From Desulfosporosinus sp. Sb-LF (lineage in GTDB: Bacteria; Bacillota; Desulfitobacteriia; Desulfitobacteriales; Desulfitobacteriaceae): a DNA stretch of 64,000 nt. Numbering within the stretch: the stretch's first letter is position 1; each line of letters opens with the position of its first letter. The notes under the pieces are model-generated. The model was given only the letters and a program-made list of their open reading frames with translations, had not been told where the DNA came from and did no database searches. The position numbers were made by a program, and so were the translations under genes. The DNA is taken from NCBI RefSeq assembly GCF_004766055.1, contig NZ_SPQR01000005.1, forward strand, positions 62,001 through 126,000, read 5' to 3'. Below, one piece after another: positions 24,616-32,918 of this stretch.

Positions 24616-24819
24616 ATGACCGTTGGAACACAAATGCAACAAGCCATCGCTACAATTCAAAGTGCAGCTGCTACTATGAAGACATTTTCTTTAGAAACTC
24701 AGGACCAACAAGCTAAGAAAACCTTTGAGCAACTCGCCCAAACCTTTGATTCAGCTCTTACTGAGTTAAAAGGAAGAGAGCAGTACATTAAGCAACAGGA
24801 ACCTCAATACAAACAATAA
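24616..24819 (+). CDS. DUF1657 protein 2
   Basis: Protein of 67 residues (MTVGTQMQQAIATIQSAAA ... QYIKQQEPQYKQ), a paralogue of the protein at 21633. ATG 24616 follows GGAGGTGA. The presence of DUF1657 at both ends of the SpoVAC-AD-AEb unit with YetF reproduces the arrangement of the spoVA-2mob operon of heat-resistant Bacillus. Function unknown. Confidence 0.85.
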   Translation: MTVGTQMQQAIATIQSAAATMKTFSLETQDQQAKKTFEQLAQTFDSALTELKGREQYIKQQEPQYKQ

Positions 24820-24827
24820 TCCACTAT

Positions 24828-24862
24828 GTAGATAAAGCAGAACTCTTTTCTGCTTTATCTAC
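24828..24862 (+). terminator. Hairpin ending the SpoVA-type operon
   Basis: GTAGATAAAGCAGA and TCTGCTTTATCTAC form a perfect 14-bp stem around ACTCTTT. The T tail is weak. Confidence 0.65.
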
Positions 24863-24920
24863 CGCTAATAAGACTTTACCACTAATATCACATGAAGTTG
24901 ACAAAATTACAATTTCTTAC

Positions 24921-24950
24921 TTGGTTTATTTGCCCAAAATCAGTTATACT
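24921..24950 (+). promoter_or_regulatory. Sigma-A promoter of ridA
   Basis: TTGGTT, an 18-base spacer and TATACT, 57 bases before the ridA ATG. Confidence 0.55.
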
Positions 24951-25006
24951 AAGCTAGTCTGTTATGGCACAAAAATTGCATAACAACTTCAAGGAGGTAG
25001 ATTGTC

Positions 25007-25387
25007 ATGAATAAACAAATCATTAATACTCCAAATGCACCTGCAGCCATTGGCCCTTACTCTCAGGGTGTCAAGTTAGGAAACCTGATTTTCACGTCTG
25101 GACAGCTCCCGCTAAACCCACAAAGTGGAGAACTGGTCGCTGATATCGAAGGAGCAACCAAACAATCCTTAGATAATCTCAAAGCGATTTTAGAGTCTCA
25201 AGGCTCTTCCATGGACAAAGTCATTAAAACCGTGGTTTTTCTACGTGACATGAATGACTTCGCAGCAATGAATACCGTTTATGCTACCTATTTCTCAAGT
25301 AACCCTCCCGCTCGTTCGGCTGTACAGGTCGCGCGTTTGCCTAAAGACGCCATTATTGAAATTGAAGCAATTGCTCTGGCCGAATAA
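25007..25387 (+). CDS. ridA: RidA-family enamine/imine deaminase
   Basis: Protein of 126 residues, trimeric YjgF/RidA type, that hydrolyses reactive enamine/imine intermediates released by PLP enzymes. Motifs are PAAIGPYSQGVKLGNLIFTS near the start, and the active-site Arg region NPPARSAVQVARLPKDA with the conserved C-terminal IEIEAIA. AAGGAGGTAG precedes the ATG. Monocistronic with its own promoter and terminator. Confidence 0.92.
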   Translation: MNKQIINTPNAPAAIGPYSQGVKLGNLIFTSGQLPLNPQSGELVADIEGATKQSLDNLKAILESQGSSMDKVIKTVVFLRDMNDFAAMNTVYATYFSSNPPARSAVQVARLPKDAIIEIEAIALAE

Positions 25388-25410
25388 TCACCCACTTATA
25401 ATTTTAAACC

Positions 25411-25453
25411 AAAAGGTTCTTAAAATTCGAATAAGGATTTTAAGAACCTTTTT
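25411..25453 (+). terminator. Terminator of ridA
   Basis: AAAAGGTTCTTAAAAT and ATTTTAAGAACCTTTTT pair over 16 bases around a 10-base loop and run into T-rich sequence. Confidence 0.9.
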
Positions 25454-25587
25454 CTCTTTATTTATACGAATCATTTCACGAGGAATATTTAGTCATATTA
25501 TACCTAATGTGGAACATAAATCCAATTGGTGCATATCGTGTATTATCCACAAAATGATTCTCATATTTATATAAAGGGGGCTTGCCC

Positions 25588-26127
25588 ATGACATCGTTAA
25601 AGGGGCAGCGGGGTTATTACCCAAGTCAGCAGAACAGATTTTCTCCCATTCCGCGACAGGGAACGAACCCTATTCAACAGCAAATTCCTACACCGGTTTC
25701 TCAACCAATAGCTCAGCCTATGGTTCAACCCCTAGTTCAACCTATCACTCAACCTATCACTCAACCTATCACTCAACCTATCACTCAACCTCCGTCAGTC
25801 CAATCTGCATCTCCTGTTCAAAAACCCATTCTATCTTCTCCCCAACAGCCACCCTCTTCCACTACAGCAGGGTCTACTAACCTCTGGCAACAGCAAGCTG
25901 GAGTTCTTATAAAGCAATACGGCCCTTCTCTCATGAAACAATTTGGACCTCCTCTGGCACGCAAAATGGGCCTACCCATCGCCCAACGCTTTGGTCCTCC
26001 TCTGGCACGCAGCGTGGGAGCTCCTCTCGTACGGCGTGTAGGCCTTCCCCTTCTACGCAGAGTATTCCTGCCTATGGCTAAACGCGCGGGATTTGCACTC
26101 ATTCGAAGAATAGGGCTTCCATTTTAG
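25588..26127 (+). CDS. Octad-repeat cationic protein, unknown
   Basis: Protein of 179 residues of no recognised family. Residues 1-35 are polar. About residues 39-67 are degenerate QPxx repeats ending in four identical PITQ units, encoded by a perfect 12-bp tandem repeat. A Pro/Ser/Gln linker follows. Residues 112-175 tile into eight consecutive octads of the pattern G-x-P-L-x-x-R-h (for example GPPLARSV, GAPLVRRV, GLPLLRRV), closed by GLPF. The octad block is strongly basic and amphipathic. ATG 25588 follows AAAGGGGG. A CATATTATA sequence at 25493 resembles a sporulation sigma-E/K -10 element. With its sporulation neighbours, a coat or spore-membrane protein is a guess. Confidence 0.75.
   Translation: MTSLKGQRGYYPSQQNRFSPIPRQGTNPIQQQIPTPVSQPIAQPMVQPLVQPITQPITQPITQPITQPPSVQSASPVQKPILSSPQQPPSSTTAGSTNLWQQQAGVLIKQYGPSLMKQFGPPLARKMGLPIAQRFGPPLARSVGAPLVRRVGLPLLRRVFLPMAKRAGFALIRRIGLPF
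25741..25788 (+). repeat. Four perfect 12-bp tandem repeats
   Basis: CCTATCACTCAA is repeated four times inside the octad-repeat protein gene and encodes PITQ each time. Degenerate copies extend upstream to about 25702. Such arrays can change copy number by slippage without breaking the frame. Confidence 0.95.
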
Positions 26128-26136
26128 GATATAAAG

Positions 26137-26176
26137 AAACAGGCTGTTGACAAGTTTTTATGGTCAACAGCCTGTT
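26137..26176. terminator. Hairpin between convergent genes
   Basis: AACAGGCTGTTGAC and GTCAACAGCCTGTT form a perfect 14-bp stem. On the minus strand it is followed by TCTTTAT, so it probably terminates the universal stress protein gene as well as the octad-repeat gene. Confidence 0.75.
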
Positions 26177-26201
26177 CAGCGTCCAGAACGTATAGAATCT
26201 C

Positions 26202-26630
26202 TCATTTAACAATAAGAACAGGGCATTTCGCCTTTTGGAGGACACGCTGGCTCACACTGCCTAACACGGAACCAGAAATCGGGCCATATCCATGACTCCC
26301 CATGACCACTAAATCGATGGCTTCATTTTCGACTTCTTCCAAGATAAGAGTTGCCGGGTATCCCTGTACTACTTTCTTCTTCAAAGGGACATCCCCAACA
26401 TCGATTCCTTTAAGTGTAGCTTCTATTGCGAGCTCCCCTCCCTGTTCAATTTCTTCCTGCGGAACTAATACACTATAAGCTACATTATAACCCCAATAGG
26501 CTTCCCGGATGTACGTAACGAACAGAAGTTCAATTTCAGCGTGATATGTCCGTGCAAATTCTAGAGCAGTTATTAACGCTCGACGCGAATACTCCGAGGC
26601 ATCCGTTGCCACCAATATCTTTTTAAACAT
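26202..26630 (-). CDS. Universal stress protein (UspA family)
   Basis: Single-domain Usp of about 142 residues. The N-terminus MFKKILVATDASEYSRRA and the C-terminal ATP-binding motif VMGSHGYGPISGSVLGSVSQ followed by CPVLIV mark an ATP-binding member (G-2x-G-9x-G-S/T). I chose the second ATG (26630), 8 bases after AGGAGG, over the one at 26636, which is too close to it. Monocistronic. Confidence 0.9.
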   Translation of the reverse strand: MFKKILVATDASEYSRRALITALEFARTYHAEIELLFVTYIREAYWGYNVAYSVLVPQEEIEQGGELAIEATLKGIDVGDVPLKKKVVQGYPATLILEEVENEAIDLVVMGSHGYGPISGSVLGSVSQRVLQKAKCPVLIVK

Positions 26631-26839
26631 TACCATAACCTCCTAAACCCATTTTTCAAAATCATAGGATTCTAGTATTAGATATTCTACGCTACACATA
26701 TGAATCCTCTTTTATTAATAAATATTATAATTATTTTTATAAAATCATTTTTCCTTAGAGGAACTTCAAAGACAATGTAGAATAGCTACATAGATAATCC
26801 GTTAAACGGTAATTCTAAAAACAAAAGGTAGGTGGAATT

Positions 26840-27361
26840 ATGCAAAACGAAAAAATGATTCAAGCTATCAATGATCAGGTGAACAAAGAATTCTTCTCAG
26901 CTTATTTCTATCTTGCCATGCAAGCTTATTTCTCATCCCTAAACCTAGATGGATTTGCCAATTACTTCCGTGTTCAGATTCAGGAAGAACGCGATCATGC
27001 CCTAGGTTTCTTTAACTATCTGAACAAGATTGGCGGTAAGGTAACTTTAACCGAAATCGGAAAACCCCAAAACGAATTTTCAAGTCCCCAAGAAGTCTTC
27101 GAACTTGCTTTAAAACATGAGCAATTTGTTACCCAGTCCATTTATTCTCTTATGGACATTGCACGAGAAGTCAAAGATCATACGACAGAAATTTTTCTCC
27201 AATGGTTCATCACGGAACAGGCGGAAGAAGAGGAGAATATGGGCCGTGTTCTCAACAAACTTAAACTTATTAACGGGGACGGAGCTGGAATCTTTATGAT
27301 CGATAGCGAGCTCGCCCAACGCATCTATACGCCGGCTATCATTCCTGGAGTACCGGTTTAA
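26840..27361 (+). CDS. ftnA: Ferritin
   Basis: Non-haem ferritin of 173 residues that stores iron after oxidation at a diiron centre. Ligands are visible in NKEFFSAYFYLAMQAYF, QIQEERDHALGFFNYL (ExxH) and FITEQAEEEENMGRVLNKL. Length is the family norm. AAAGGTAGGTGG precedes the ATG, and a terminator follows. Together with manganese catalase and Usp it belongs to the stress equipment of the cell. Confidence 0.93.
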   Translation: MQNEKMIQAINDQVNKEFFSAYFYLAMQAYFSSLNLDGFANYFRVQIQEERDHALGFFNYLNKIGGKVTLTEIGKPQNEFSSPQEVFELALKHEQFVTQSIYSLMDIAREVKDHTTEIFLQWFITEQAEEEENMGRVLNKLKLINGDGAGIFMIDSELAQRIYTPAIIPGVPV

Positions 27362-27420
27362 TCCAAATCTCTACTTCGAACTATTCTTAAGTATCCTCTT
27401 TCAAAACTTCAAAAAGGCGT

Positions 27421-27462
27421 AAAGAGTCCTGTTGGCACCCTATGCCAGCAGGACTCTTTCTT
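27421..27462 (+). terminator. Terminator of ferritin gene
   Basis: AAAGAGTCCTGTTGGCA pairs with TGCCAGCAGGACTCTTT (one G-T) around CCCTA, followed by CTTTG. Confidence 0.85.
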
Positions 27463-27625
27463 TGTGCAACTTTCAATGAAATCTCCTGAGAATATTCCAG
27501 ACCTAAAACATGCATACTCTTTACACGGAACATTCGTTCTGTTAAAGTATTCTTGTTAGGTGTGCTCCAAGATGAAGACTATCTCACAATGTCTAGCATT
27601 CTTTGAATTAGGGTAGGTGAAAAGT

Positions 27626-27889
27626 TTGAGGATTTTGATGCAACCGATTGACATGATAGCTTGGTTTACCCGCGAGGGAATCCCTAATCCCATTCGCTAT
27701 AAGCTGACTTCCGATGACACTTCCAACATAGTGGTCAAAGTTGACCGAGTCATAACCCGCTCGGAGGAAAAACTCGCTGGAAATCGCATGCTTATCTTTC
27801 GTTGTCAGAGCGAGATTAACGGGCTCTTAAAACTGTACGAGCTCAAATATGAGCTGAGCACCTGCAAATGGTATTTGCATAAAGCTTAA
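27626..27889 (+). CDS. Conserved-looking hypothetical protein
   Basis: Protein of about 87 residues starting MRILMQPIDMIAWFTREG and ending LYELKYELSTCKWYLHKA. The proposed start TTG 27626 follows GGTAGGTGA by 6 bases; a GTG at 27617 overlaps that site. It reads like a compact beta-barrel of the small cytoplasmic type (VVKVDRVITRSEEK, then GNRMLIFRCQ). I do not recognise a named domain. It converges on cadC with 5 bases between stops and shares no obvious link with it. Confidence 0.65.
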   Translation: MRILMQPIDMIAWFTREGIPNPIRYKLTSDDTSNIVVKVDRVITRSEEKLAGNRMLIFRCQSEINGLLKLYELKYELSTCKWYLHKA

Positions 27890-27894
27890 CCGCA

Positions 27895-28299
27895 TTAACC
27901 TTCGTCAATATGCTCTAATCCCTGACGATAGAGCTCTGAGACATGAGAGTCATGCACGGAATAATAGACCATCTTCCCCTCCCGTCGGTATTTGACAAGA
28001 TCACTGTTACGAAGCACTCGTAGTTGGTGAGATGTCGCTGATTGGCTTAATCCTAATAATTCAGCCAGATCACAAACACAAAACTCAGATTTCGCCAGGG
28101 CATCCATAATTCTGATTCTGGTCGGATCACCCAGGGTCTTAAATAACTCTGCCAAACTATACGCCCTGTCAAGGGTAATCAATTGATTCGAATACTTATC
28201 GATCACCTCATGATGTACACATAAGATGTCACAAACGGCGTCCTCTACCTTTTTTTCATTTTTATCGATAGCGGCATCTGCATCCTTTTTCACAATCAT
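27895..28299 (-). CDS. cadC: CadC-type ArsR/SmtB metal-responsive repressor
   Basis: Repressor of 134 residues. The long N-terminal arm contains VCDILCVHHE and the recognition region has SEFCVCDLAELLGLSQSAT, the ELCVCDL-type alpha-3N metal site that senses Cd(II), Pb(II) and Zn(II) in CadC. The HTH (SQSATSHQLRVLRNSDLV) and wing (YRREGKMVYYSV) follow. It is the second gene of a cadA-cadC unit, 22 bases after cadA; GGAGGTAGT precedes the ATG. It would repress its own operon until metal binds. Confidence 0.9.
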   Translation of the reverse strand: MIVKKDADAAIDKNEKKVEDAVCDILCVHHEVIDKYSNQLITLDRAYSLAELFKTLGDPTRIRIMDALAKSEFCVCDLAELLGLSQSATSHQLRVLRNSDLVKYRREGKMVYYSVHDSHVSELYRQGLEHIDEG

Positions 28300-28321
28300 A
28301 CTACCTCCGAACTTAAAAGTT

Positions 28322-30520
28322 CTACCGCGCGGCCACTTTAACTGCTCGCGATAGCAAAGCTTCTTGAGAGGAATTTCCTGGGCTATGATACCGTCTAATA
28401 CGCATGGCGTTCAGAATAGCCAGCAAAGCGACCCCTTCGTCAGCGAAAATGGCCATCCACATATTTGCCAGTCCGAAGACCGCTAACAAAATGAACACCA
28501 GCTTCACACTCAAAGCAACTCCAATGTTTTGCCAAATAATCTTCTTTGTGTATCGAGCAATATGAATGACATCCACAAGCTTACTCGGTTGATCTTCCAT
28601 AATCACGACATCAGCAGCTTCAATCGCTGCATCCGATCCCAAGCCACCCATTGCAATCCCCACATCCGCACGGGCCAACACTGGGGCATCATTGAGTCCA
28701 TCGCCCACAAACGCCACTTTTCCCTGTTGTTTGGCTTGACTTAGTGCTTCAAGCCAAACAACCTTATCCTCTGGCATTAAATCAAAGTGATATTCGCTCA
28801 TGGCTAATTCTTCTGCTACTGCCTTGGCAACAGCTTGGTTATCCCCAGTAAGCATAACCGTCTTTATGCCCATCTGGTTTAAACGAGTGATCGTTTCCCT
28901 TGAATCCGCCTTCACACGGTCAGAGATTGCCAATTGCCCCGCATACTCCCCGTCTACAGAGATGTAAACAACCGTCCTCAGTGCCTTGTCAACCGTAAGT
29001 CCTGATATTGAGATCCCAGCTTGTTCCAATAGTTCAGCTTTACCTACTAAAATAGTCTTTCCGTCTAAGAACGCTCGAATTCCTTTCCCACTTACTTCTT
29101 CATAACTTAGGTTGCCTGCCAACTCACTATCTTTCCCGTACTTCTGGCGAATTGATTTAGCAATAGGATGAGGGGAATAAGCTTCAGCACTGGCTGCAAT
29201 TTCTAAAAGTTGCCCTTCCATATACCCTTCTGCTGGGTTAATTTCTATGACTTGGAAGACCCCTTCCGTTAGAGTTCCCGTCTTATCAAACACCACGGTA
29301 TGAATATTTGTCAACGCTTCTAAATAGTTCGCTCCTTTAATCAAGATCCCATGACGCGAAGCGCCCCCAATCCCGCCGAAATAGCCCAAAGGAACAGAAA
29401 TCACTAGAGCGCAGGGGCAAGAAATCACCAAAATTGTTAATGCCCTATAGAACAACTCCTGAAAACTTCCGCCGATCAAAAGCGGGGGCACTAAGGCAAT
29501 TCCTAAAGCTGCCACGACAACAGCAGGCGTATAATAGCGAGCGAACGTCGTAATAAACTTTTCCGTAGCCGCTTTATGAGTACTAGCATTCTCGACCAAG
29601 TCTAAAATCTTTTGTACGGATGATTCAGCAAACACTTTCGTAACACGTACCGTCAAGACCCCAGTAGTGTTGATCATACCGGCTAAAATGGTATCCCCCA
29701 CTTTGACTCTTCTTGGAACCGACTCCCCAGTCAGAGCAGATGTGTCGACAAATGAAGTTCCGTTCACAATTTCGCCGTCTAATGGAATCTTTTCTCCTGG
29801 GCGAACCAAAACCTGCTGACTAACTTGCACCTCTTCGGGATCAACTTTGATCACATCCAGCTGATGAATTAGATTGGCATACTCCGGACGAAAATCTAGC
29901 AAAGCCTGAATAGAACGACGAGAACGGTTTACTGCCCGATCCTCTAAGTATTCACCTACGGAATAGAACAACATGACTGCCACTGCTTCAGGTAGCGCAT
30001 GAATCGCAATCGCCCCGACAGTAGCCAAAGACATTAGAAAGTTCTCATCTAAGAGTTGTCCCTTTGATATATTGCGGACAGCCTTTGCTAAGACTTTAAA
30101 GCCTACTAAAAAATAAGCCGTCAAGTTGACCAGATATTCAAGAACTTCCCAAGAACTGTTTTTCCAACGCGACTCAAAAACCAAACCCACTGCAAATAAC
30201 CCACAAGCGATCATAATCCTTATAAATCTCCACTGATTCTTCTTATCCACCACAGCAGGATTATCCGGAGAAGTCACTTTTTGATTCGAGTGAATTGGGA
30301 TAAGTTTAACTCCTGCTTCAATCTTCTCCATAATATCTTGAGCCTGCTCGACTCGCGAAGGAGGCAAAAAAACAGTTTTTGTTGCATAGTTGATCGTTGT
30401 CTCTCCTATTCCTTCTGTTGCGCTTAGCATTCTCTCCATTTTCGCCGAACAATTCGCACAGAATTCTCCTTCAATCCGACACTTCACTCGGTCTTCTTCT
30501 CTAGATATAAGTTGGGACAT
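28322..30520 (-). CDS. cadA: Cd2+/Zn2+/Pb2+-exporting P1B-type ATPase
   Basis: Heavy-metal pump of 732 residues. The N-terminal HMA domain carries GEFCANCSAKMERML (CxxC). Eight membrane helices follow. The translocation motif is ISCPCALVIS in helix 6, phosphorylation site DKTGTLTEG, HP motif EAYSPHPIA, and hinge VAFVGDGLNDAP. The CPC motif with these flanks indicates the Zn/Cd class. First gene of the unit; GGGGAAGATATG region gives the start. A SmtB/CadC-like palindrome lies at 30588-30607. Confidence 0.93.
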   Translation of the reverse strand: MSQLISREEDRVKCRIEGEFCANCSAKMERMLSATEGIGETTINYATKTVFLPPSRVEQAQDIMEKIEAGVKLIPIHSNQKVTSPDNPAVVDKKNQWRFIRIMIACGLFAVGLVFESRWKNSSWEVLEYLVNLTAYFLVGFKVLAKAVRNISKGQLLDENFLMSLATVGAIAIHALPEAVAVMLFYSVGEYLEDRAVNRSRRSIQALLDFRPEYANLIHQLDVIKVDPEEVQVSQQVLVRPGEKIPLDGEIVNGTSFVDTSALTGESVPRRVKVGDTILAGMINTTGVLTVRVTKVFAESSVQKILDLVENASTHKAATEKFITTFARYYTPAVVVAALGIALVPPLLIGGSFQELFYRALTILVISCPCALVISVPLGYFGGIGGASRHGILIKGANYLEALTNIHTVVFDKTGTLTEGVFQVIEINPAEGYMEGQLLEIAASAEAYSPHPIAKSIRQKYGKDSELAGNLSYEEVSGKGIRAFLDGKTILVGKAELLEQAGISISGLTVDKALRTVVYISVDGEYAGQLAISDRVKADSRETITRLNQMGIKTVMLTGDNQAVAKAVAEELAMSEYHFDLMPEDKVVWLEALSQAKQQGKVAFVGDGLNDAPVLARADVGIAMGGLGSDAAIEAADVVIMEDQPSKLVDVIHIARYTKKIIWQNIGVALSVKLVFILLAVFGLANMWMAIFADEGVALLAILNAMRIRRYHSPGNSSQEALLSRAVKVAAR

Positions 30521-30587
30521 ATCTTCCCCTCCTCAAAATATCCTCGCCATCTAGTGTTTCATCAATATTAATTTTCAAAGTATGTTC

Positions 30588-30607
30588 ATATGTTTAATCA
30601 TTCATAT
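30588..30607 (-). promoter_or_regulatory. Probable CadC operator
   Basis: The imperfect palindrome ATATGAATGATTAAACATAT (minus strand) matches the ATATGAA..TTCATAT-like sites bound by CadC/SmtB repressors. It lies 68 bases upstream of cadA, where a promoter is expected. Confidence 0.55.
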
Positions 30608-30651
30608 AAAAAGGTATCATAACTATCTTAATATTACAATCAAAACTTTAC

Positions 30652-30880
30652 TCATTTTCCTTCGGCACGCATAACCCGTTCTTCGTCTTCTGCGACCTCG
30701 GGAAATGTAGGCATAAGCAAATCAAGCAGTGGATTTTCCATATTCAACGAATAATATATCCATTGCCCTCCGGGACGTTCATGCACGAATCCCGCTTGGC
30801 GAAGCCGCTTCATATGTTTTTTTGAATTGCAACTTGAATCATTATTTCTTTTTCAATGGCTCATAATGAAGTAGATCCAT
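30652..30880 (-). pseudogene. C-terminal remnant of a second ArsR-family regulator
   Basis: On the minus strand the frame reads SKKHMKRLRQAGFVHERPGG, QWIYYSLNMENPLLDLLMP and TFPEVAEDEERVMRAEGK before TGA 30652. This is the recognition helix, wing and C-terminal helix of an ArsR repressor. Upstream of SKKHM the similarity stops and the frame becomes degenerate, so the N-terminal half is gone. It sits directly upstream of cadA, so an ancestral ArsR gene may have preceded the pump. Confidence 0.65.
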
Positions 30881-30964
30881 TTTAGTTTTTCCCGACCAGG
30901 AAAAATGGTACTATTATATCTATCAATTAAACCCAAAACACTCGATTTCATGGGAGGGGATTTT

Positions 30965-31435
30965 ATGATTCAAGTCGATATTCCAGGCCGAGGAACCATG
31001 AACTTGGAGGTGTTAGTCCTTGATTACAACGGAACATTAGCCTTAGACGGCCAAATATTTAAATCTGTAAGGGAAAGTCTCAGCCGTTTGTCTCTATTTC
31101 TGGAAATCCACATTCTAACTTCAGATACATTCGGTACCGTAGAGCAGCAGTGTTCAGGTTTGCCCGTACAGGTAACATTATTGGAAAGCACTGACCATAC
31201 CCAGGAAAAAGCGGATTATCTGTTACAGTTCGGTCCCCGGGAAATTGTCGCTATTGGAAACGGAGCAAACGATCAATTAATGCTCGAAAGAGCACATTTA
31301 GGCATTGCTGTCATTGGCTTTGAGGGAGCCTGCATGCAGGCTCTCCAGTCCGCTGATTTGGTGGTGAATAAAATAGAAGATAGTTTCGGTTTGCTCTTAG
31401 TAACTCAGCGTCTCAAGGCGACTTTAAGACGCTAA
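30965..31435 (+). CDS. Soluble HAD-family (P-type ATPase-like) phosphatase
   Basis: Protein of about 156 residues with the core HAD fold and no cap. Motif I is LVLDYNGTLALDG, so the usual DxDGT has Asn in place of the second Asp, as in soluble P-type-ATPase-like proteins (COG4087). Motif II is HILTSDTF, and motif IV IVAIGNGANDQLMLERA. ATG 30965 follows GGGAGGGGA, while an earlier in-frame start has none. Substrate unknown. Probably monocistronic, with a shared terminator downstream. Confidence 0.8.
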   Translation: MIQVDIPGRGTMNLEVLVLDYNGTLALDGQIFKSVRESLSRLSLFLEIHILTSDTFGTVEQQCSGLPVQVTLLESTDHTQEKADYLLQFGPREIVAIGNGANDQLMLERAHLGIAVIGFEGACMQALQSADLVVNKIEDSFGLLLVTQRLKATLRR

Positions 31436-31450
31436 GATTTATTCGATAAA

Positions 31451-31484
31451 AATCCCGCCACATTTCTCCAGTATGGCGGGGATT
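31451..31484. terminator. Terminator between convergent genes
   Basis: AATCCCGCCA and TGGCGGGGATT pair around a 13-base loop, with T-rich flanks on both sides. Confidence 0.8.
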
Positions 31485-31488
31485 CTTA

Positions 31489-31734
31489 TTAAGCATTCAG
31501 TTCCTTTTCTAGGATTTCAATCAGGCGCGCCTTATTCGGCACTTTCCCCACTAGCTTAACCACTCCGTTAATCACGAGAGCCGGAGTACTCATAACTCCA
31601 TAGGACATAATTTTTTGCATGTCTTCGACCTTTTCAACGTGGGCTTCAATCCCGAGCTGAGCTATGACTTCCTTGGTTACCTTTTCTAACTTCGCACAAT
31701 TTGAACACCCAGAACCTAAGATTTTAATATCCAA
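31489..31734 (-). CDS. Small redox-active thioredoxin-family protein (TIGR00412)
   Basis: Thioredoxin-fold protein of about 81 residues with CxxC near the N-terminus (DIKILGSGCSNCAKLEK) and the cis-Pro loop VMSTPALVINGVV. The most likely start is TTG 31734, about 10 bases after AAAAGGGG, giving MDIKILG. It is the last gene of a unit with an ArsP-like permease, a pairing common in Firmicutes and archaea, where the protein may reduce the metalloid or the permease cysteines. That role is inferred. Confidence 0.85.
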   Translation of the reverse strand: MDIKILGSGCSNCAKLEKVTKEVIAQLGIEAHVEKVEDMQKIMSYGVMSTPALVINGVVKLVGKVPNKARLIEILEKELNA

Positions 31735-31892
31735 CAGTCCCAACCCCTTTTCTCTGTTCTTAACTCGTTGTATCAAAATGACATCTGAATTTTCAATGTG
31801 TCACTCCCGATCGTTCATTGCGCTTACATCGTCCAACATACTCACATTAAATAAGCTTATGAGTTAATTAGGAAACCTTCCTTTAGTATGCT

Positions 31893-32843
31893 CTAGGCAA
31901 ATATCCAATTAAACAAAAAACCCACGAAAATGATCGCTACCGTCATGATTCCAACAAAAGTGCCGAGCAGTTTTGGTTTTAAAACTTTGCGTAAAATAAT
32001 CATTTCCGGCAAACTTAAGGCCGTCACGGCCATCATAAAAGCAAGAACCGTACCTAAAGCCATTCCCTTTTCCATCAGCACATGGACAATTGGAATGATC
32101 CCAGCTGCATTGGAGTAGAGAGGCACCCCAATGAGCACTGCTAGAGGAACGGCAAATAGGTTATCCTTTCCAGCATATTTAACTAGGAAATCAGCAGGTG
32201 CATAACCATGCATTACGCCACCTATGGCTATCCCAATAATGACATACAGCCAGACCTTTTTCAGAATATCCACAACGTATTCCCAGGCATACTCTACCCT
32301 TTCCCTCCAAGTTAAGGCAGCTAATTCAGTTTCGCCCATTTTTATATTGTAAACATACTCCTCCACCAGATGTTCTAGTTTAAGTTTTCCAATCACCAAC
32401 CCGCCTACAATGGCGACGGTAATCCCAGTAGCAATGTAAATCGCTGCGATCTGCCAACCAAACATTCCCCAGAGCATGATCAAAGCTACTTCGTTCACCA
32501 TCGGTGAGGATATAAGGAAGGAAAAGGTAACCCCTAGAGGCACTCCCGATTCTACAAAGCCGATGAAGACTGGCACTGCGGAGCAGGAACAAAACGGAGT
32601 CACGATTCCCAACAGGGCTGCAAGGATATTCCCAACATATTCTCGTTTATAGCTCAAAATCCTCTTAGTGCGTTCCGGGGGAAAAAAGCTGCGGATCAGT
32701 GAAACAAAAAAGATGATAATCGCCAACATTAAAAAGATCTTGATCGTATCATAGATAAAAAAGTCAACAGCGGCACCCATATGACTGTTCGGTAAAAGAC
32801 CAATCAGTGTGTACGCTACATAGCCAGCAAACGTTTGGAGCAT
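31893..32843 (-). CDS. ArsP/YraQ-type permease
   Basis: Membrane permease of 316 residues with eight to nine helices. The family signature is GIVTPFCSCSAVPVFIGFVE followed by TFSFLISSPMVNEVA, in which the paired Cys (CSCS) and the SPMVNE loop are conserved in the ArsP/DUF318 group. ArsP exports trivalent organoarsenicals; other members have no known substrate. An ArsR repressor gene, two small Cys proteins and a thioredoxin-like gene on the same strand suggest a metalloid or thiol-reactive substrate. Confidence 0.85.
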   Translation of the reverse strand: MLQTFAGYVAYTLIGLLPNSHMGAAVDFFIYDTIKIFLMLAIIIFFVSLIRSFFPPERTKRILSYKREYVGNILAALLGIVTPFCSCSAVPVFIGFVESGVPLGVTFSFLISSPMVNEVALIMLWGMFGWQIAAIYIATGITVAIVGGLVIGKLKLEHLVEEYVYNIKMGETELAALTWRERVEYAWEYVVDILKKVWLYVIIGIAIGGVMHGYAPADFLVKYAGKDNLFAVPLAVLIGVPLYSNAAGIIPIVHVLMEKGMALGTVLAFMMAVTALSLPEMIILRKVLKPKLLGTFVGIMTVAIIFVGFLFNWIFA

Positions 32844-32918
32844 ATAATCAGCCCTCTCTTATGACAATTCTTCTATGTTCTTCTTACGTTTTTTGCGATA
32901 AAGAAATGAGCTTTTCGA

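Noticed and set aside
25741-25788. Short CRISPR-like array
   Set aside because: The 12-bp units are directly adjacent without spacers and are coding (PITQ).
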